Program-made: the position numbers and the translations under genes
Origin: Myxococcales bacterium
Lineage (GTDB): Bacteria > Myxococcota > Polyangia > Nannocystales > Nannocystaceae
Length of the DNA: 64,000 bases
Direction: 5' to 3'
NCBI GenBank assembly: GCA_016793465.1
Contig: JAEUJW010000047.1
Span: 124,001-188,000 of the forward strand
In this document: piece by piece, positions 55,879-64,000 of the stretch
Layout of the letters: each line of letters opens with the position of its first letter
Numbering within the stretch: the stretch's first letter is position 1
The notes under the pieces: generated by a model
Seen by the model: only the letters and a program-made list of their open reading frames with translations
Told to the model about the DNA's origin: nothing
The model's database searches: none

Positions 55879-57378
55879 TCAAGGCGGGGTCGTGGTCGTG
55901 GTCGTGGTAGTCGCGGCGGGCGTGGGGGCCGCGCTCTGGCGCTGGCGCCAGCCGCCGCCGAGGGCCTGGTAGATGGTGACCACGGCCTGCATCTGGTTCT
56001 TCTTGGCCTCGACGAGCTCCATCTCGGCCTCGAGCGAGTCGCGCACGGTCATGAGCACCTCGTAGTAGTCGACGTGGGCCGACTGGTAGAGCAGCTTGGC
56101 GACCTCGATGGCCTCCTTCAGGCGGGCGACCTGCTCGGCCAGCTGCTCGTAGCGCTGGCGGAGGTTGGAGATCGCGTTGAGCTGGTTGTACACGTCGGTG
56201 TAGGCCTGCAGGATCGAGCGCTCGTAGTCGAAGATGGCCTGGATCTGGCGGGCGTTGGCCGAGCGGTAGTCGGCCTTGATGGCGGCGCGGTTGAGCAGCG
56301 GGGCCATGAGGTTGCCGGCGAGGTTGAAGGCCAGCGACTGCGGGGTGTCGATGAGGTGCCTGGGGTTGAAGGTCTCGTAGCCGACGCCGGCGTCGAGGCG
56401 GAGCGAGGGGTAGAAGCGGGCCTTGGCGCTGCGGGTGTCGAACTTGGCGGCCTCGAGGCGGAGCTCGGCGGCCTTCACGTCGGGGCGGTTCTCGAGCAGG
56501 TCGGAGGGCAGGCCGGTGGCGACCACCTCGGGCCTGGCGGCCATGAAGGTCGAGGCGTTGCGCTGGACCTTCTGGGGGAAGCGGCCGACGAGGAAGTTGA
56601 TGCGGCTCTCGATGACGATGCGCTGCTGGTCGAGGGAGAAGCGGCGGCCCTGGTTCTTCAGCACCTCGGCCTGGAAGCGCTGCACGCCGAGCTCGGTGTC
56701 GCGGGCGGCGAGCTTCTTCATCTTGACGACCTCGAGCGCGTTCTTCTGCAGCTCGATGTTGCGGTCGAGGATCTCGATCTGGTTGTCGAGCGCGACGAGG
56801 TCGTAGTACGAGTTGGCGATCTCGGCGATGATCTCGGTGAGCAGGAAGTTGCGCTCCTGGATCGAGGCCTCATAGCGGTAGTTCGCGGCCTTGCGGGCGC
56901 TGCGCAGGCGGCCGGCCATGTCGGTCTCCCACGAGGCGGCGAAGCCGAAGCGCAGGTCGGGGCGCACCGCGGGCACGCCGTGGGCCCGGTCGCTGACGCC
57001 CTCGCTGGTGTACTCGCCCGGTTTGACTACGCCGCCGCCGACGAACGCGTCGAGCCGCGGGATGTACTCGCCGCGGATGCCCGCGACGGTGTTCTGGTTG
57101 ATGATGATCTCCTGCAGCTGAATGTTTAATTGCTGGTTGTTGGCCAGCGCCTGCTCGATCAGGGCGCGCAGGTCGGGGTCGGCGAAGAACGTGTCCCACT
57201 GCTTCTGGGTGGCCACGCTCGGGCCGGAGCTGCCGGTCGGCGCGGTGAACGTGTCCGGGGTGCTCTGCCTGGCCTCGCGGGCCGGGTTGTCGCCGAGCAC
57301 GCCGGCGCAGCCGACCGTCAGCGCGAGGGCGCAGGCGGCCGTCAGGGCGGCGGCGGTGGTTCGCCACGGGCTACGCAC
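55879..57378 (-). CDS. Outer-membrane efflux lipoprotein (NodT/OprM type)
   Basis: 499 residues with lipobox VGC (Cys24) and two outer-membrane-efflux repeats. NSYYDLVALDNQIEILDRNIELQKNALEVVKMKKLAARDTELGVQRFQAEV is the periplasmic helical hairpin; RPDVKAAELRLEAAKFDTRSAKARFYPSLRLDAGVGYETF is the second-repeat signature. It forms the trimeric exit duct for the RND pump encoded immediately upstream; its GTG start overlaps that gene's stop by 8 bp. A C-terminal Ala/Thr tail with eight consecutive Thr precedes the stop. Confidence 0.93.
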   Translation of the reverse strand: MRSPWRTTAAALTAACALALTVGCAGVLGDNPAREARQSTPDTFTAPTGSSGPSVATQKQWDTFFADPDLRALIEQALANNQQLNIQLQEIIINQNTVAGIRGEYIPRLDAFVGGGVVKPGEYTSEGVSDRAHGVPAVRPDLRFGFAASWETDMAGRLRSARKAANYRYEASIQERNFLLTEIIAEIANSYYDLVALDNQIEILDRNIELQKNALEVVKMKKLAARDTELGVQRFQAEVLKNQGRRFSLDQQRIVIESRINFLVGRFPQKVQRNASTFMAARPEVVATGLPSDLLENRPDVKAAELRLEAAKFDTRSAKARFYPSLRLDAGVGYETFNPRHLIDTPQSLAFNLAGNLMAPLLNRAAIKADYRSANARQIQAIFDYERSILQAYTDVYNQLNAISNLRQRYEQLAEQVARLKEAIEVAKLLYQSAHVDYYEVLMTVRDSLEAEMELVEAKKNQMQAVVTIYQALGGGWRQRQSAAPTPAATTTTTTTTPP

Positions 57379-60300
57379 GGGGGTCCTCCTTGTTCGTCGA
57401 CGGCGCGGGGGCGGCTGCTGGGGCGGTGGTGGTCGCGGTCGCGGCCGGCGCTTCGGTGGCGGGCGTCGCGGGCAGCGGCGCCGGCTCGCGCACCGGCGGG
57501 GCGACGGGGGTCGTGTCGATCGCGGGCGACGCGGCGACGGAGGCCGCGTCGATCGCGGGCGGCGGGACGACGTGGGCCGCGTCGATCGCGGGCGGCGGGA
57601 CGGGCGGGGTGTGGACCGGGGCCGTGTCGATCGCGGGCGACGGGGCGACCGGGGCCGTGTCGATCACGGGCGGGGTGTAGATCGGGGCGACGACGATCGC
57701 GGGCGACGGGGCGACCGGGGCCGTGTCGATCGCGGGCGGGGTGTGGACCGGGGCGGCGACGATCGCGGGCGGGGTGTGAACCGGGGGCACGGGCGGTGCG
57801 ACGGGCAGGGGCTCGCGCGCGGGCAGGGTGGCGATCGGGTGGTGGGCGTGGGCGTGGGCGTGGGCGGTCGGCGCGGCGGTCGCGGGGAACGGGGCGTTCT
57901 CCTCGGACAGGGGCATCGGGCGCCTGGACGAGCCGATGCGCAGGAAGCCCTCGAAGCGGGCGATGTGGCCGAAGATGAAGTAGAGGCCGGGGATGATGAT
58001 GACGCCGAACACGGTGCCCATGACCATGCCGCCGAGGGCGGACGAGCCGATGGTGTTGTTGCCGACGGCGCCGGCGCCCTTGGCGACGACGAGCGGGTAG
58101 AGGCCGGCGATGAAGGCGAACGAGGTCATGAGGATCGCGCGGAAGCGGGCGCGGGCGCCGGCGACGGCGGCTTCGAACACGGTGGCGCCCTCGCGGCGGG
58201 TCTGGACCGCGAACTCGACGATCAGCACCGCGTTCTTGCCGAGCAGGCCGACCAGCATGACGAGGCCGACCTGGGCGTAGATGTCGTTGGCGAGGCCCAT
58301 CCACTTCAGCATCACGAACGAGCCGAAGGCGCCGGCGGGCAGCGAGGTGATGACGGCGAGCGGGAGCACGAAGCTCTCGTACTGGGCGGCGAGCACGAGG
58401 TAGACGAACACGAGCACGACGGCGAAGATGGCGATCGCCTCGTTGCCGCGGCGGGCCTCGTCGTACGACAGGCCCTCCCAGGCGATGTCGTAGCCGCGGG
58501 GCAGGACCTCGGCGGCGACCTCCTTGATGGCGTTGACGGCGTCGCCGGTGGTGTAGCCCGGGGCGTTGTTGCCGCGGATCGCCGACGAGTTGTACATGTT
58601 GTAGCGGGTGATCTCGTTGGGGCCCTGGCGCTTCTTCAGGGTCATGAAGGCCGAGTAGGGGACCATCTCGCCCTTGTCGTTCTTGACCCACATTTTTAGA
58701 ACGTCGGTGGGGAGGGCGCGGTACTCGGGCAGGGCCTGGACGTAGACGCGGTAGAAGAACCCGAAGCGGGTGAAGCCCTGCTCGAAGTTGGAGCCGATCA
58801 TCAGGTCGAGGTTCTCCATGGCCTTGCCGATGGAGACGCCCTTCTGCATGGCCTTGTTGTTGTCGATGACGAGCTCGTACTGGGGGTAGTTGGCGGCGTA
58901 GAAGGTGAACAGGCCGGTGAGCTCGGGGCGCTCGCGCAGGGCGGCCATGAACTCCTGGTTGATGCGGTCGAACTCGTAGTAGTCGGTGTCGCCGGTCTTC
59001 TCGAGCATGCGGAACGACACGCCGCCGGCGGCGCCGTAGCCGGGCACGGCGGGGGGCTCGAAGAACTCGACGACGGCGCCGATGTCCCTGGCCCGCTCCT
59101 CGAGCTCCTCGATGACCTGGTTGACCGACTTGTCGCGCTCGGACCAGTCCTTCAGGTTGATGAGGCAGGTGCCGGCGTTGGAGGCGCGGCCCTCGGTGAG
59201 GATCTCGTAGCCGGCGAGGGCGGACACCGAGGCGACCTCGGGCAGCTCCTTGGCGATGTTCTGCAGCTCGCGGGAGACCGCGTTGGTGCGCTCGATGGTG
59301 GTCCCGGGCGGGGTCTGGATGATGGCGTAGATGATGCCCTGGTCCTCGTTGGGCACGAACCCGGCGGGCAGCACCTTGTTGACCTGGACGATGCCGAACA
59401 CGAACAGGCCGAGCATCAGGACGGTCAGGTAGAAGCGCTTCAGGATGGCGCGCATGAGCCAGACGTAGCGGTCGGTGACCCAGTTGAACACGCGGTTGAA
59501 GCCGTTGATGAACAGCGTGATCGGGTTGCGGGTGCGGCCGTGGCCGTGGCCGTGCACGGGCTTCAGGATCAGCACCGACAGGACCGGCGTGAGCGTGAGG
59601 GCGATGAAGCCGGACAGCACGATCGACGCGGCCATGGTGACCGAGAACTGGCGGTAGAACACGCCGACGGGCCCGGGCATGAAGGCGACCGGCACGAACA
59701 CCGAGGTCATGACGAGGGTGATGGCGATGATGGCGCCGCTGATCTCCCCGAGCACCTGCTTCATGGCCTCGTAGGTGCCGAGGCCGGTGGTCTCCATCTT
59801 GGCGTGCACGGCCTCGACGATGACGATGGCGTCGTCGACGACGATGCCGATGGCGAGCACGAGGGCGAACAGGGTGATCAGGTTGATGCTGATGTCGAGC
59901 CCGGCCATGAAGATGAAGGCGCCGACGAGCGAGACCGGCACGGCCAGGGTGGGGATCAGGGTCGAGCGCCAGTCGCCGAGGAACACGAACACGACGAGCG
60001 CGACCAGCACGAACGCCTCGACGAGGGTGTGCGCGACCTGGTCGATCGAGGCGTCGACGAACCGCGACACGTCGTAGCTGATGGCGAAGTCCATGCCCGG
60101 CGGGAAGGTGGTCTCCTTGATCTGCTCGAGCGTCTGCTTGACGTTCTCGATGACCTCCTGGGCGTTGCTGCCGAGCGTCTGCTTGAGCACGATGGCGGCC
60201 GAGGGGTGGCCGTCGAGGTTGGAGTAGATGTTGAAGAACTCGCTGCCGAGCTCGACCTTGGCGATGTCCTTCAGGCGCAGGATGTGGCCGTCCGGGGTGG

Positions 60301-61060
60301 CGCGGACGATGATGTCCTCGTACTTCTCGGGCGTGTTGTAGCGGCCCTCCCACACCAGGGTGTACTCGAGCGACTGGGCGGTCTTGCCGGTGGCCTGGCC
60401 GATGCGGCCGGGGCGGCCGATGATGCTCTGCTCGGCCATCGCGGCCTCGACCTCGTCGGGCGAGACGTTGTAGGCGCGCATGCGGTCGGGGTTGAGCCAG
60501 ATGCGCATGGCGAACTGGCGGCTGCCGAGGATGCGGGCCTGGCCGATGCCGTTGACGCGCATGAGCTCGGGGAGGACGTTGACGTTGGCGAAGTTGAACA
60601 GGAACTTCTCGTCGGCGCCCTCGGCGGTGCTGTACACGTTGACGTACATCAACATGCTGGGCATCACGCGCATGAGGATGACGCCCTCGAGCTGGACCAG
60701 CTTGGGCAGCTGGGGCATCACCTGGTCGATGCGGGTCTTGACGTTGATGATCGCCTGGTCGGGGTTGGTGCCGAGGTCGAAGATGACCTGGATGGTGGCC
60801 TCGCCGGCGCTCGTCGCGTCGGAGATCATGTAGCGCATGCCGGGCACGCCGTTGATGGCGCGCTCGAGCGGGATGAGCGTCGACTGGATCAGCACGTCGG
60901 CGCTGGCGCCGGGGTAGGCGACGGTGATCTGGACCTGCGGCGGCGCGATCTCGGGGAACTGGGAGATCGGGCGGGTGCGGACCGCGAGCAGGCCGAGGAG
61001 GACGATCACGATCGAGATGACGATCGCGAGGACCGGGCGGTGGAGAATCTTGGCGAACAT
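57371..61060 (-). CDS. HAE1-family RND multidrug transporter with long repetitive tail
   Basis: 1229 residues. The first about 1040 form a complete AcrB/MexB-type pump: N-terminal FAKILHRPVLAIVISIVIVLLGLLAVRTRPISQFPEIAPPQVQITVAYPGASA, TM4 LFALVLAIGIVVDDAIVIVEAVHAKM with the paired Asp of the proton relay, and the C-terminal helices. The remaining about 185 residues are unusual: a His-rich stretch (AHAHAHAHH) followed by repeated PAIDTAPVAPSP/PVHTPP units and an Ala/Thr tail, predicted in the cytoplasm. It exports lipophilic drugs with proton influx. Operon order is MFP-RND-OMF with a 10-bp gap and an 8-bp overlap. Confidence 0.94.
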   Translation of the reverse strand: MFAKILHRPVLAIVISIVIVLLGLLAVRTRPISQFPEIAPPQVQITVAYPGASADVLIQSTLIPLERAINGVPGMRYMISDATSAGEATIQVIFDLGTNPDQAIINVKTRIDQVMPQLPKLVQLEGVILMRVMPSMLMYVNVYSTAEGADEKFLFNFANVNVLPELMRVNGIGQARILGSRQFAMRIWLNPDRMRAYNVSPDEVEAAMAEQSIIGRPGRIGQATGKTAQSLEYTLVWEGRYNTPEKYEDIIVRATPDGHILRLKDIAKVELGSEFFNIYSNLDGHPSAAIVLKQTLGSNAQEVIENVKQTLEQIKETTFPPGMDFAISYDVSRFVDASIDQVAHTLVEAFVLVALVVFVFLGDWRSTLIPTLAVPVSLVGAFIFMAGLDISINLITLFALVLAIGIVVDDAIVIVEAVHAKMETTGLGTYEAMKQVLGEISGAIIAITLVMTSVFVPVAFMPGPVGVFYRQFSVTMAASIVLSGFIALTLTPVLSVLILKPVHGHGHGRTRNPITLFINGFNRVFNWVTDRYVWLMRAILKRFYLTVLMLGLFVFGIVQVNKVLPAGFVPNEDQGIIYAIIQTPPGTTIERTNAVSRELQNIAKELPEVASVSALAGYEILTEGRASNAGTCLINLKDWSERDKSVNQVIEELEERARDIGAVVEFFEPPAVPGYGAAGGVSFRMLEKTGDTDYYEFDRINQEFMAALRERPELTGLFTFYAANYPQYELVIDNNKAMQKGVSIGKAMENLDLMIGSNFEQGFTRFGFFYRVYVQALPEYRALPTDVLKMWVKNDKGEMVPYSAFMTLKKRQGPNEITRYNMYNSSAIRGNNAPGYTTGDAVNAIKEVAAEVLPRGYDIAWEGLSYDEARRGNEAIAIFAVVLVFVYLVLAAQYESFVLPLAVITSLPAGAFGSFVMLKWMGLANDIYAQVGLVMLVGLLGKNAVLIVEFAVQTRREGATVFEAAVAGARARFRAILMTSFAFIAGLYPLVVAKGAGAVGNNTIGSSALGGMVMGTVFGVIIIPGLYFIFGHIARFEGFLRIGSSRRPMPLSEENAPFPATAAPTAHAHAHAHHPIATLPAREPLPVAPPVPPVHTPPAIVAAPVHTPPAIDTAPVAPSPAIVVAPIYTPPVIDTAPVAPSPAIDTAPVHTPPVPPPAIDAAHVVPPPAIDAASVAASPAIDTTPVAPPVREPAPLPATPATEAPAATATTTAPAAAPAPSTNKEDPRA
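57480..57800 (-). repeat. Imperfect tandem repeats encoding PAIDTAPVxPSP/TPP units
   Basis: Units of about 36-60 bp built on gtgtcgatcgcgggcg (plus-strand reading) recur roughly eight times in frame in the RND tail. They encode Pro/Ala/Ile/Asp-rich low-complexity sequence; copies near 57620-57740 are nearly identical, suggesting recent expansion. Confidence 0.75.
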
Positions 61061-61070
61061 GGCGACGGCC

Positions 61071-62162
61071 TCATTCCGCGTGGTACTTGAGCTCGGCGAA
61101 CACGGCGGCGGGCTCCTCGAACTTGACCTCGATGTGCTTGCCGTCCTGGACCTTGCGCAGGCCCTCGAGCAGCACGCGGTCGGTGTCCGCGAGGCCCTCC
61201 TCGACGACGAACACGTGGGGGAGCTCGGCCGCGACCTTGATCGGGCGCGACTTGACGGTGCCCTCGGCGTCGACCACGAACACGTAGCGGCGGTCGAGGA
61301 TCTCGAAGGTGGCCTTCTGCGGGATCAGCTGGGCGCCGGGCAGCTTGGTGGTGACCAGGATGTTGCCGGTCTCGCCGTGGCGCAGCAGCCCCGTGGGGTT
61401 GGGGAAGGTCGCGCGGAAGGCGATGTTGCCGGTGGTGTTGTCGAAGTCGGCCTCGATGGTCTCGACCGTGCCCTCCTGGTCGTAGAGCTTGTCGTTGGCC
61501 ATCTTGAACTTGACGTCGAGCTTCTGGTCGGGGGTCGACTTGTAGTCGAGGTACTCGGCCTCGGGCACGTTGAAGTAGATCCACAGCTTGCGGTTGTCCG
61601 ACAGGGTCGTCAGCAGGTCGCCCTCCTCGACGAGGCTGCCGAGCCGGACCACGAAGCGGTCCATCAGGCCGGCGAACGGGGCGCGGATCTCGGTCAGGCG
61701 CATGTGCGTCTTGGCCAGCGAGACCTCGGCCTTGGCCCGGTTCAGCTTGGCCGCGGCCAGCTGCAGCTCGGCCGGCGAGACGATGTTCTTGTCGGACAGC
61801 AGCTTGGTGTTCTTGTATTCGATCGAGGCCATGTCGGCCTCCGCCTCGGCCTTGGCCAGGTCGGCCTGGTAGATGAGCGGCATGATCTGGAACATCTTCT
61901 TGCCTTCCTCGACGAGCTGGCCCTCGTCGACGAAGATGCCGGTCAGGTAGCCGCGCTCCTGGGCGCGCACCTCGATGTGCTGGATGGCCCGCACCTGGGC
62001 GACGTACTCGCGGGTCAGCTCGACGTCCTTGCGCAGCGGGGTGGTGACCGCGAACACCCCCGCCTCCTCGTGCTTGTGCGGGTGAGGCTGGCAGGCGAAC
62101 AGGCAGATGAGCGCGAGGCAGAGGGCGAAGAGGCCTGGCGCTGGCGAGATGGTTCGAAGCAT
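61071..62162 (-). CDS. RND periplasmic adaptor (membrane-fusion) lipoprotein
   Basis: 363 residues: lipobox LFAC (Cys22), His-rich spacer (HPHKHEE), then barrel-sandwich (EVRAQERGYLTGIFVDEGQLVEEGKKMFQI), alpha-hairpin (AEAEADMASIEYKNTKLLSDKNIVSPAELQLAAAKLNRAKAEVSLAKTHM), TEIRAPFAGLMDRFVVRLGSLVEEGDLLTTL and beta-barrel domains. It links the pump to the OMF. It is first in the three-gene operon. Start chosen at the ATG giving the lipobox; longer upstream frames are Arg-rich without signal. Confidence 0.93.
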   Translation of the reverse strand: MLRTISPAPGLFALCLALICLFACQPHPHKHEEAGVFAVTTPLRKDVELTREYVAQVRAIQHIEVRAQERGYLTGIFVDEGQLVEEGKKMFQIMPLIYQADLAKAEAEADMASIEYKNTKLLSDKNIVSPAELQLAAAKLNRAKAEVSLAKTHMRLTEIRAPFAGLMDRFVVRLGSLVEEGDLLTTLSDNRKLWIYFNVPEAEYLDYKSTPDQKLDVKFKMANDKLYDQEGTVETIEADFDNTTGNIAFRATFPNPTGLLRHGETGNILVTTKLPGAQLIPQKATFEILDRRYVFVVDAEGTVKSRPIKVAAELPHVFVVEEGLADTDRVLLEGLRKVQDGKHIEVKFEEPAAVFAELKYHAE

Positions 62163-62471
62163 GGGTGGCTCAACCGGGGTTGTATCGACGGGCCGCGTGA
62201 GCAAGGGGCATGCCAGGGCTGAGCCGAATCCGACAACGTCGACGCGGCGCGGGCGCGGCGGTGCGGCTGGGAATTCTTCCCAGGGGGCCGGGCGAAACGC
62301 CCGTGGTTGGGCGCGCGCGGGGGCCTTCGCGGCGGCGTAAAAGCGTCGTGGACGGGTGTTCGGCTCGCAGCGCTTGCGGCCGGGGGAGACACCTGTCCGG
62401 GGTTGCCGCCGAGCTCGTTCGGTGGCGGCGATCACACCGCGCGGTGGTTCGTCACGATCCGCGGGCGGAGA
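62163..62471. other. 309-bp region upstream of the efflux operon
   Basis: It holds the promoter region of the MFP-RND-OMF operon. No TetR- or MarR-type dyad or regulator gene was recognised. Open frames are Arg-rich and judged spurious. Confidence 0.35.
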
Positions 62472-63734
62472 TCAGGGCGCGAGGGCGAGGAGGGGCGTCT
62501 CGAGCTCCTCGGATCCGAGGCCGCCGTGGTGGCCGTGCTTGTCGAGGATGAAGCGGCTGGCGCTGCGCCAGAACACCATCTCGTGGGCGTGGGGGAGCAC
62601 GACGAGGTCGCCGGCGCGGTCGACGAGGCGGGGGCCGGGGTCGGGGCCGAAGACGCCGGCGTCGAGCAGCGCGCGGGTGCGGTGGACGTCGGCGCGGCCG
62701 GCGAGGGCGGCGGAGAGTTTGGCCTCGGCCTCGTCGAGGTGTTCGTCGCGGACGTAGAGGAACAGGTCGCGGGGGCCGCCGGCGGGCAGCAGGGGGCGGC
62801 CGTCGCGGGTGGTCCGCTGCCAGCGCGGGGACTCGGGCACGAGGTCGTCGAGGTAGAGCGCGCGGGCGGGGTCGACGGCGGTCTGGCCGTGGTCGGCGGC
62901 GAGCAGCACGAGCGGAGGGCGGCGCGCGCCGGCGACGCCGGGCAGGAAGAACGTCTCGAGCAGGTGGAAGAGGCTGCGGATCTCGGCGGCGAGCTGGGGG
63001 GCGGCCGGGCCGTGGGCGTGCGAGATGTGGTCGACGACGTCGATGTACACGCAGTGGTAGGTCGGGGCGTCGGTGGTGCGCACGGCCTCGGCGAGGTCGA
63101 CCATCAGCTCGGGCAGGGTGCGGTAGGGGCAAGGCTCGGCGCCGCGGGTGACGATCTTCGAGTAGGGCGAGTGGGCGTAGTGGGCGCTCTGGTACAGGCG
63201 GCAGCGCACGCCGGCGGCGGCGAGCTCGTCGTAGAGCGTGGTCGCCGGGTAGAGCGGGGCGAGGCGGTCGGCGGTCACGGGGAACGAGCGCTCGGCGCCG
63301 AGGGTCATCGCCAGCAAGGGGGCGAAGATCTGGCCGAGCAGGGGCTCGTGGTAGAACCACTCGAACACGCCGCTGCGGGCGACCGGCACGCCGGTGTGCA
63401 GCGTCGTCATGTGCGCGGCGGTGGTGGCCGGGAACTGGCTGGTGAGCTGCGAGGCGACGCCGTCGGCGAGGCAGCGCGCGAGGAACGGGAGCCCGGCGAA
63501 GCGCTCGAAGAACGACCAGCCGAAGCCGTCGACGAGCAGCAGCACGAGGTTGTCGCTGCGGCGCGGGAGCTCGCCGAGGGCCGCGGCGGGGACCCCCGTG
63601 TCGGCGGCGCCGGTGAGCACGGCGCGGAGCAGGCGCGGCAGGCTGGCGAAGCCGTAGCCGTCGTACAGCGGGACCGCGAAGTTGTCGTCGCGGCGCGCGG
63701 CGGCGACGGCGGCGAGCGAGTCGTGGTTGAGCAC
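62472..63734 (-). CDS. Alkaline-phosphatase-superfamily phosphodiesterase/nucleotide pyrophosphatase-like protein
   Basis: 420 residues from a GTG (63734) that begins where the fold begins. Metal/nucleophile motifs of the type I phosphodiesterase branch are visible: LVLLLVDGFGW (Asp), SQFPATTAAHMTTLHTG (Thr nucleophile), YIDVVDHISHAHG (Asp/His), LLAADHGQTAVDP (Asp-His) and HGHHGG (His). It probably hydrolyses phosphodiesters or nucleotides in the cytosol (no signal peptide seen). Longer upstream frame to 63908 would overlap the divergent gene and is Arg-rich. A phosphoglycerate-mutase-like activity cannot be excluded. Confidence 0.85.
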   Translation of the reverse strand: MLNHDSLAAVAAARRDDNFAVPLYDGYGFASLPRLLRAVLTGAADTGVPAAALGELPRRSDNLVLLLVDGFGWSFFERFAGLPFLARCLADGVASQLTSQFPATTAAHMTTLHTGVPVARSGVFEWFYHEPLLGQIFAPLLAMTLGAERSFPVTADRLAPLYPATTLYDELAAAGVRCRLYQSAHYAHSPYSKIVTRGAEPCPYRTLPELMVDLAEAVRTTDAPTYHCVYIDVVDHISHAHGPAAPQLAAEIRSLFHLLETFFLPGVAGARRPPLVLLAADHGQTAVDPARALYLDDLVPESPRWQRTTRDGRPLLPAGGPRDLFLYVRDEHLDEAEAKLSAALAGRADVHRTRALLDAGVFGPDPGPRLVDRAGDLVVLPHAHEMVFWRSASRFILDKHGHHGGLGSEELETPLLALAP

Positions 63735-63883
63735 GGGCGCATTGTCGCCGCAAACCGCGGGGTCCGCGACGCCGGCCGCGGCGGCGAGCGGTCGGGCGGG
63801 CCGCGTGGCGCATGGCGTCCGGACGATCCGGCCGCGGTCGTCGCCGCGCGCGTGCGGGGCGGTCCGGCGTTTCGCGGGCGGGG

Positions 63884-63889
63884 TACGAT
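63884..63889 (+). promoter_or_regulatory. Putative -10 TACGAT, leaderless arrangement
   Basis: TACGAT ends 5 bp before the GTG at 63895, close to the spacing seen at other genes here. Confidence 0.3.
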
Positions 63890-63894
63890 GCGAC

Positions 63895-64000
63895 GTGGAC
63901 GAAACCATCGCAGCTACTCAGTTCGCGCAGACCGTGCTCGGCGGCGCGGGGCTCGCCGCCGACGCGGGGCGGGCGGACGACCTGGCGGTCGGTCCGCGGC
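63895..64000 (+). CDS. Start of a gene cut by the window edge
   Basis: A GTG-initiated frame (MDETIAATQFAQTVLGGAGLAADAG...) stays open to the window end with the usual G/C third positions. Only 35 codons are visible, so no family can be assigned. The TACGAT box just upstream and the divergent position support a real gene. Confidence 0.45.
   Translation, partial: MDETIAATQFAQTVLGGAGLAADAGRADDLAVGPR

Overview
The window looks like a chromosomal segment of a Nannocystis/Plesiocystis-type myxobacterium (Nannocystineae). The basis is very high GC with near-total G/C at third codon positions, about 19 lipoprotein signals followed by long Ser/Thr/Gly/Asp-rich linkers, Cys-rich CGDG...GEECDDGN repeats, IgGFc-binding-like lipoproteins and an AgmX/PglI-type C-terminal domain. 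This placement is an inference from gene content; no rRNA gene or taxonomic marker set was available.

Layout. 1-1.1 kb: end of an AgmX-like gene and a coupled secreted protein. 1.5-3.5 kb: outer-membrane barrel plus a short Wza-type export lipoprotein. 3.5-4.8 kb (minus): phytochelatin-synthase-like cysteine peptidase and a lipoprotein. 4.9-7.0 kb: acyl-CoA carboxylase beta chain coupled to a TPR lipoprotein. 7.0-9.7 kb: membrane protein, tRNA-Arg(CCG), glutaminyl-tRNA synthetase. 9.8-14.4 kb: envelope proteins, a PHB-depolymerase-like esterase lipoprotein and a beta-propeller lipoprotein. 14.5-16 kb: ECF sigma factor with a C-terminal SnoaL-like domain and a VOC protein. 16-20.4 kb: PD40 lipoprotein, enoyl-CoA hydratase, amidohydrolase, metallo-beta-lactamase-fold hydrolase, lone receiver. 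20.6-25.2 kb: DUF2252/barrel/lamin-tail operon and an HPt-like protein. 25.2-26.1 kb: gene-free stretch with a visibly more AT-rich composition. 26.1-31.4 kb: two-component system divergent from a heavy-metal RND pump. 31.5-32.8 kb: kdpD-kdpE remnants with several internal deletions. 32.8-51.3 kb: mostly envelope genes (two IgGFc-like lipoproteins, GH45 endoglucanase lipoprotein, M23 peptidase, 13-repeat Cys-rich protein, MFS/POT transporter, CopA-type ATPase, MscS channel). 51.4-54 kb: rifampin phosphotransferase preceded by an exact rifamycin-associated element. 54-62.2 kb: cytosolic propeller protein and a complete MFP-RND-OMF efflux operon. 62.5-64 kb: alkaline-phosphatase-family protein and the start of another gene.

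Themes. The segment is dominated by cell-surface and secreted functions (adhesion-like lipoproteins, cellulose, ester and peptidoglycan hydrolases) and by envelope defence (rifampin inactivation, multidrug and metal export, thiol peptide chemistry). Three observations stand out: the rifamycin-associated element outside its usual actinobacterial setting; many start codons placed 6-8 bp after a -10-like hexamer, suggesting leaderless mRNAs; and short AT-only codon runs scattered in otherwise GC-saturated genes.
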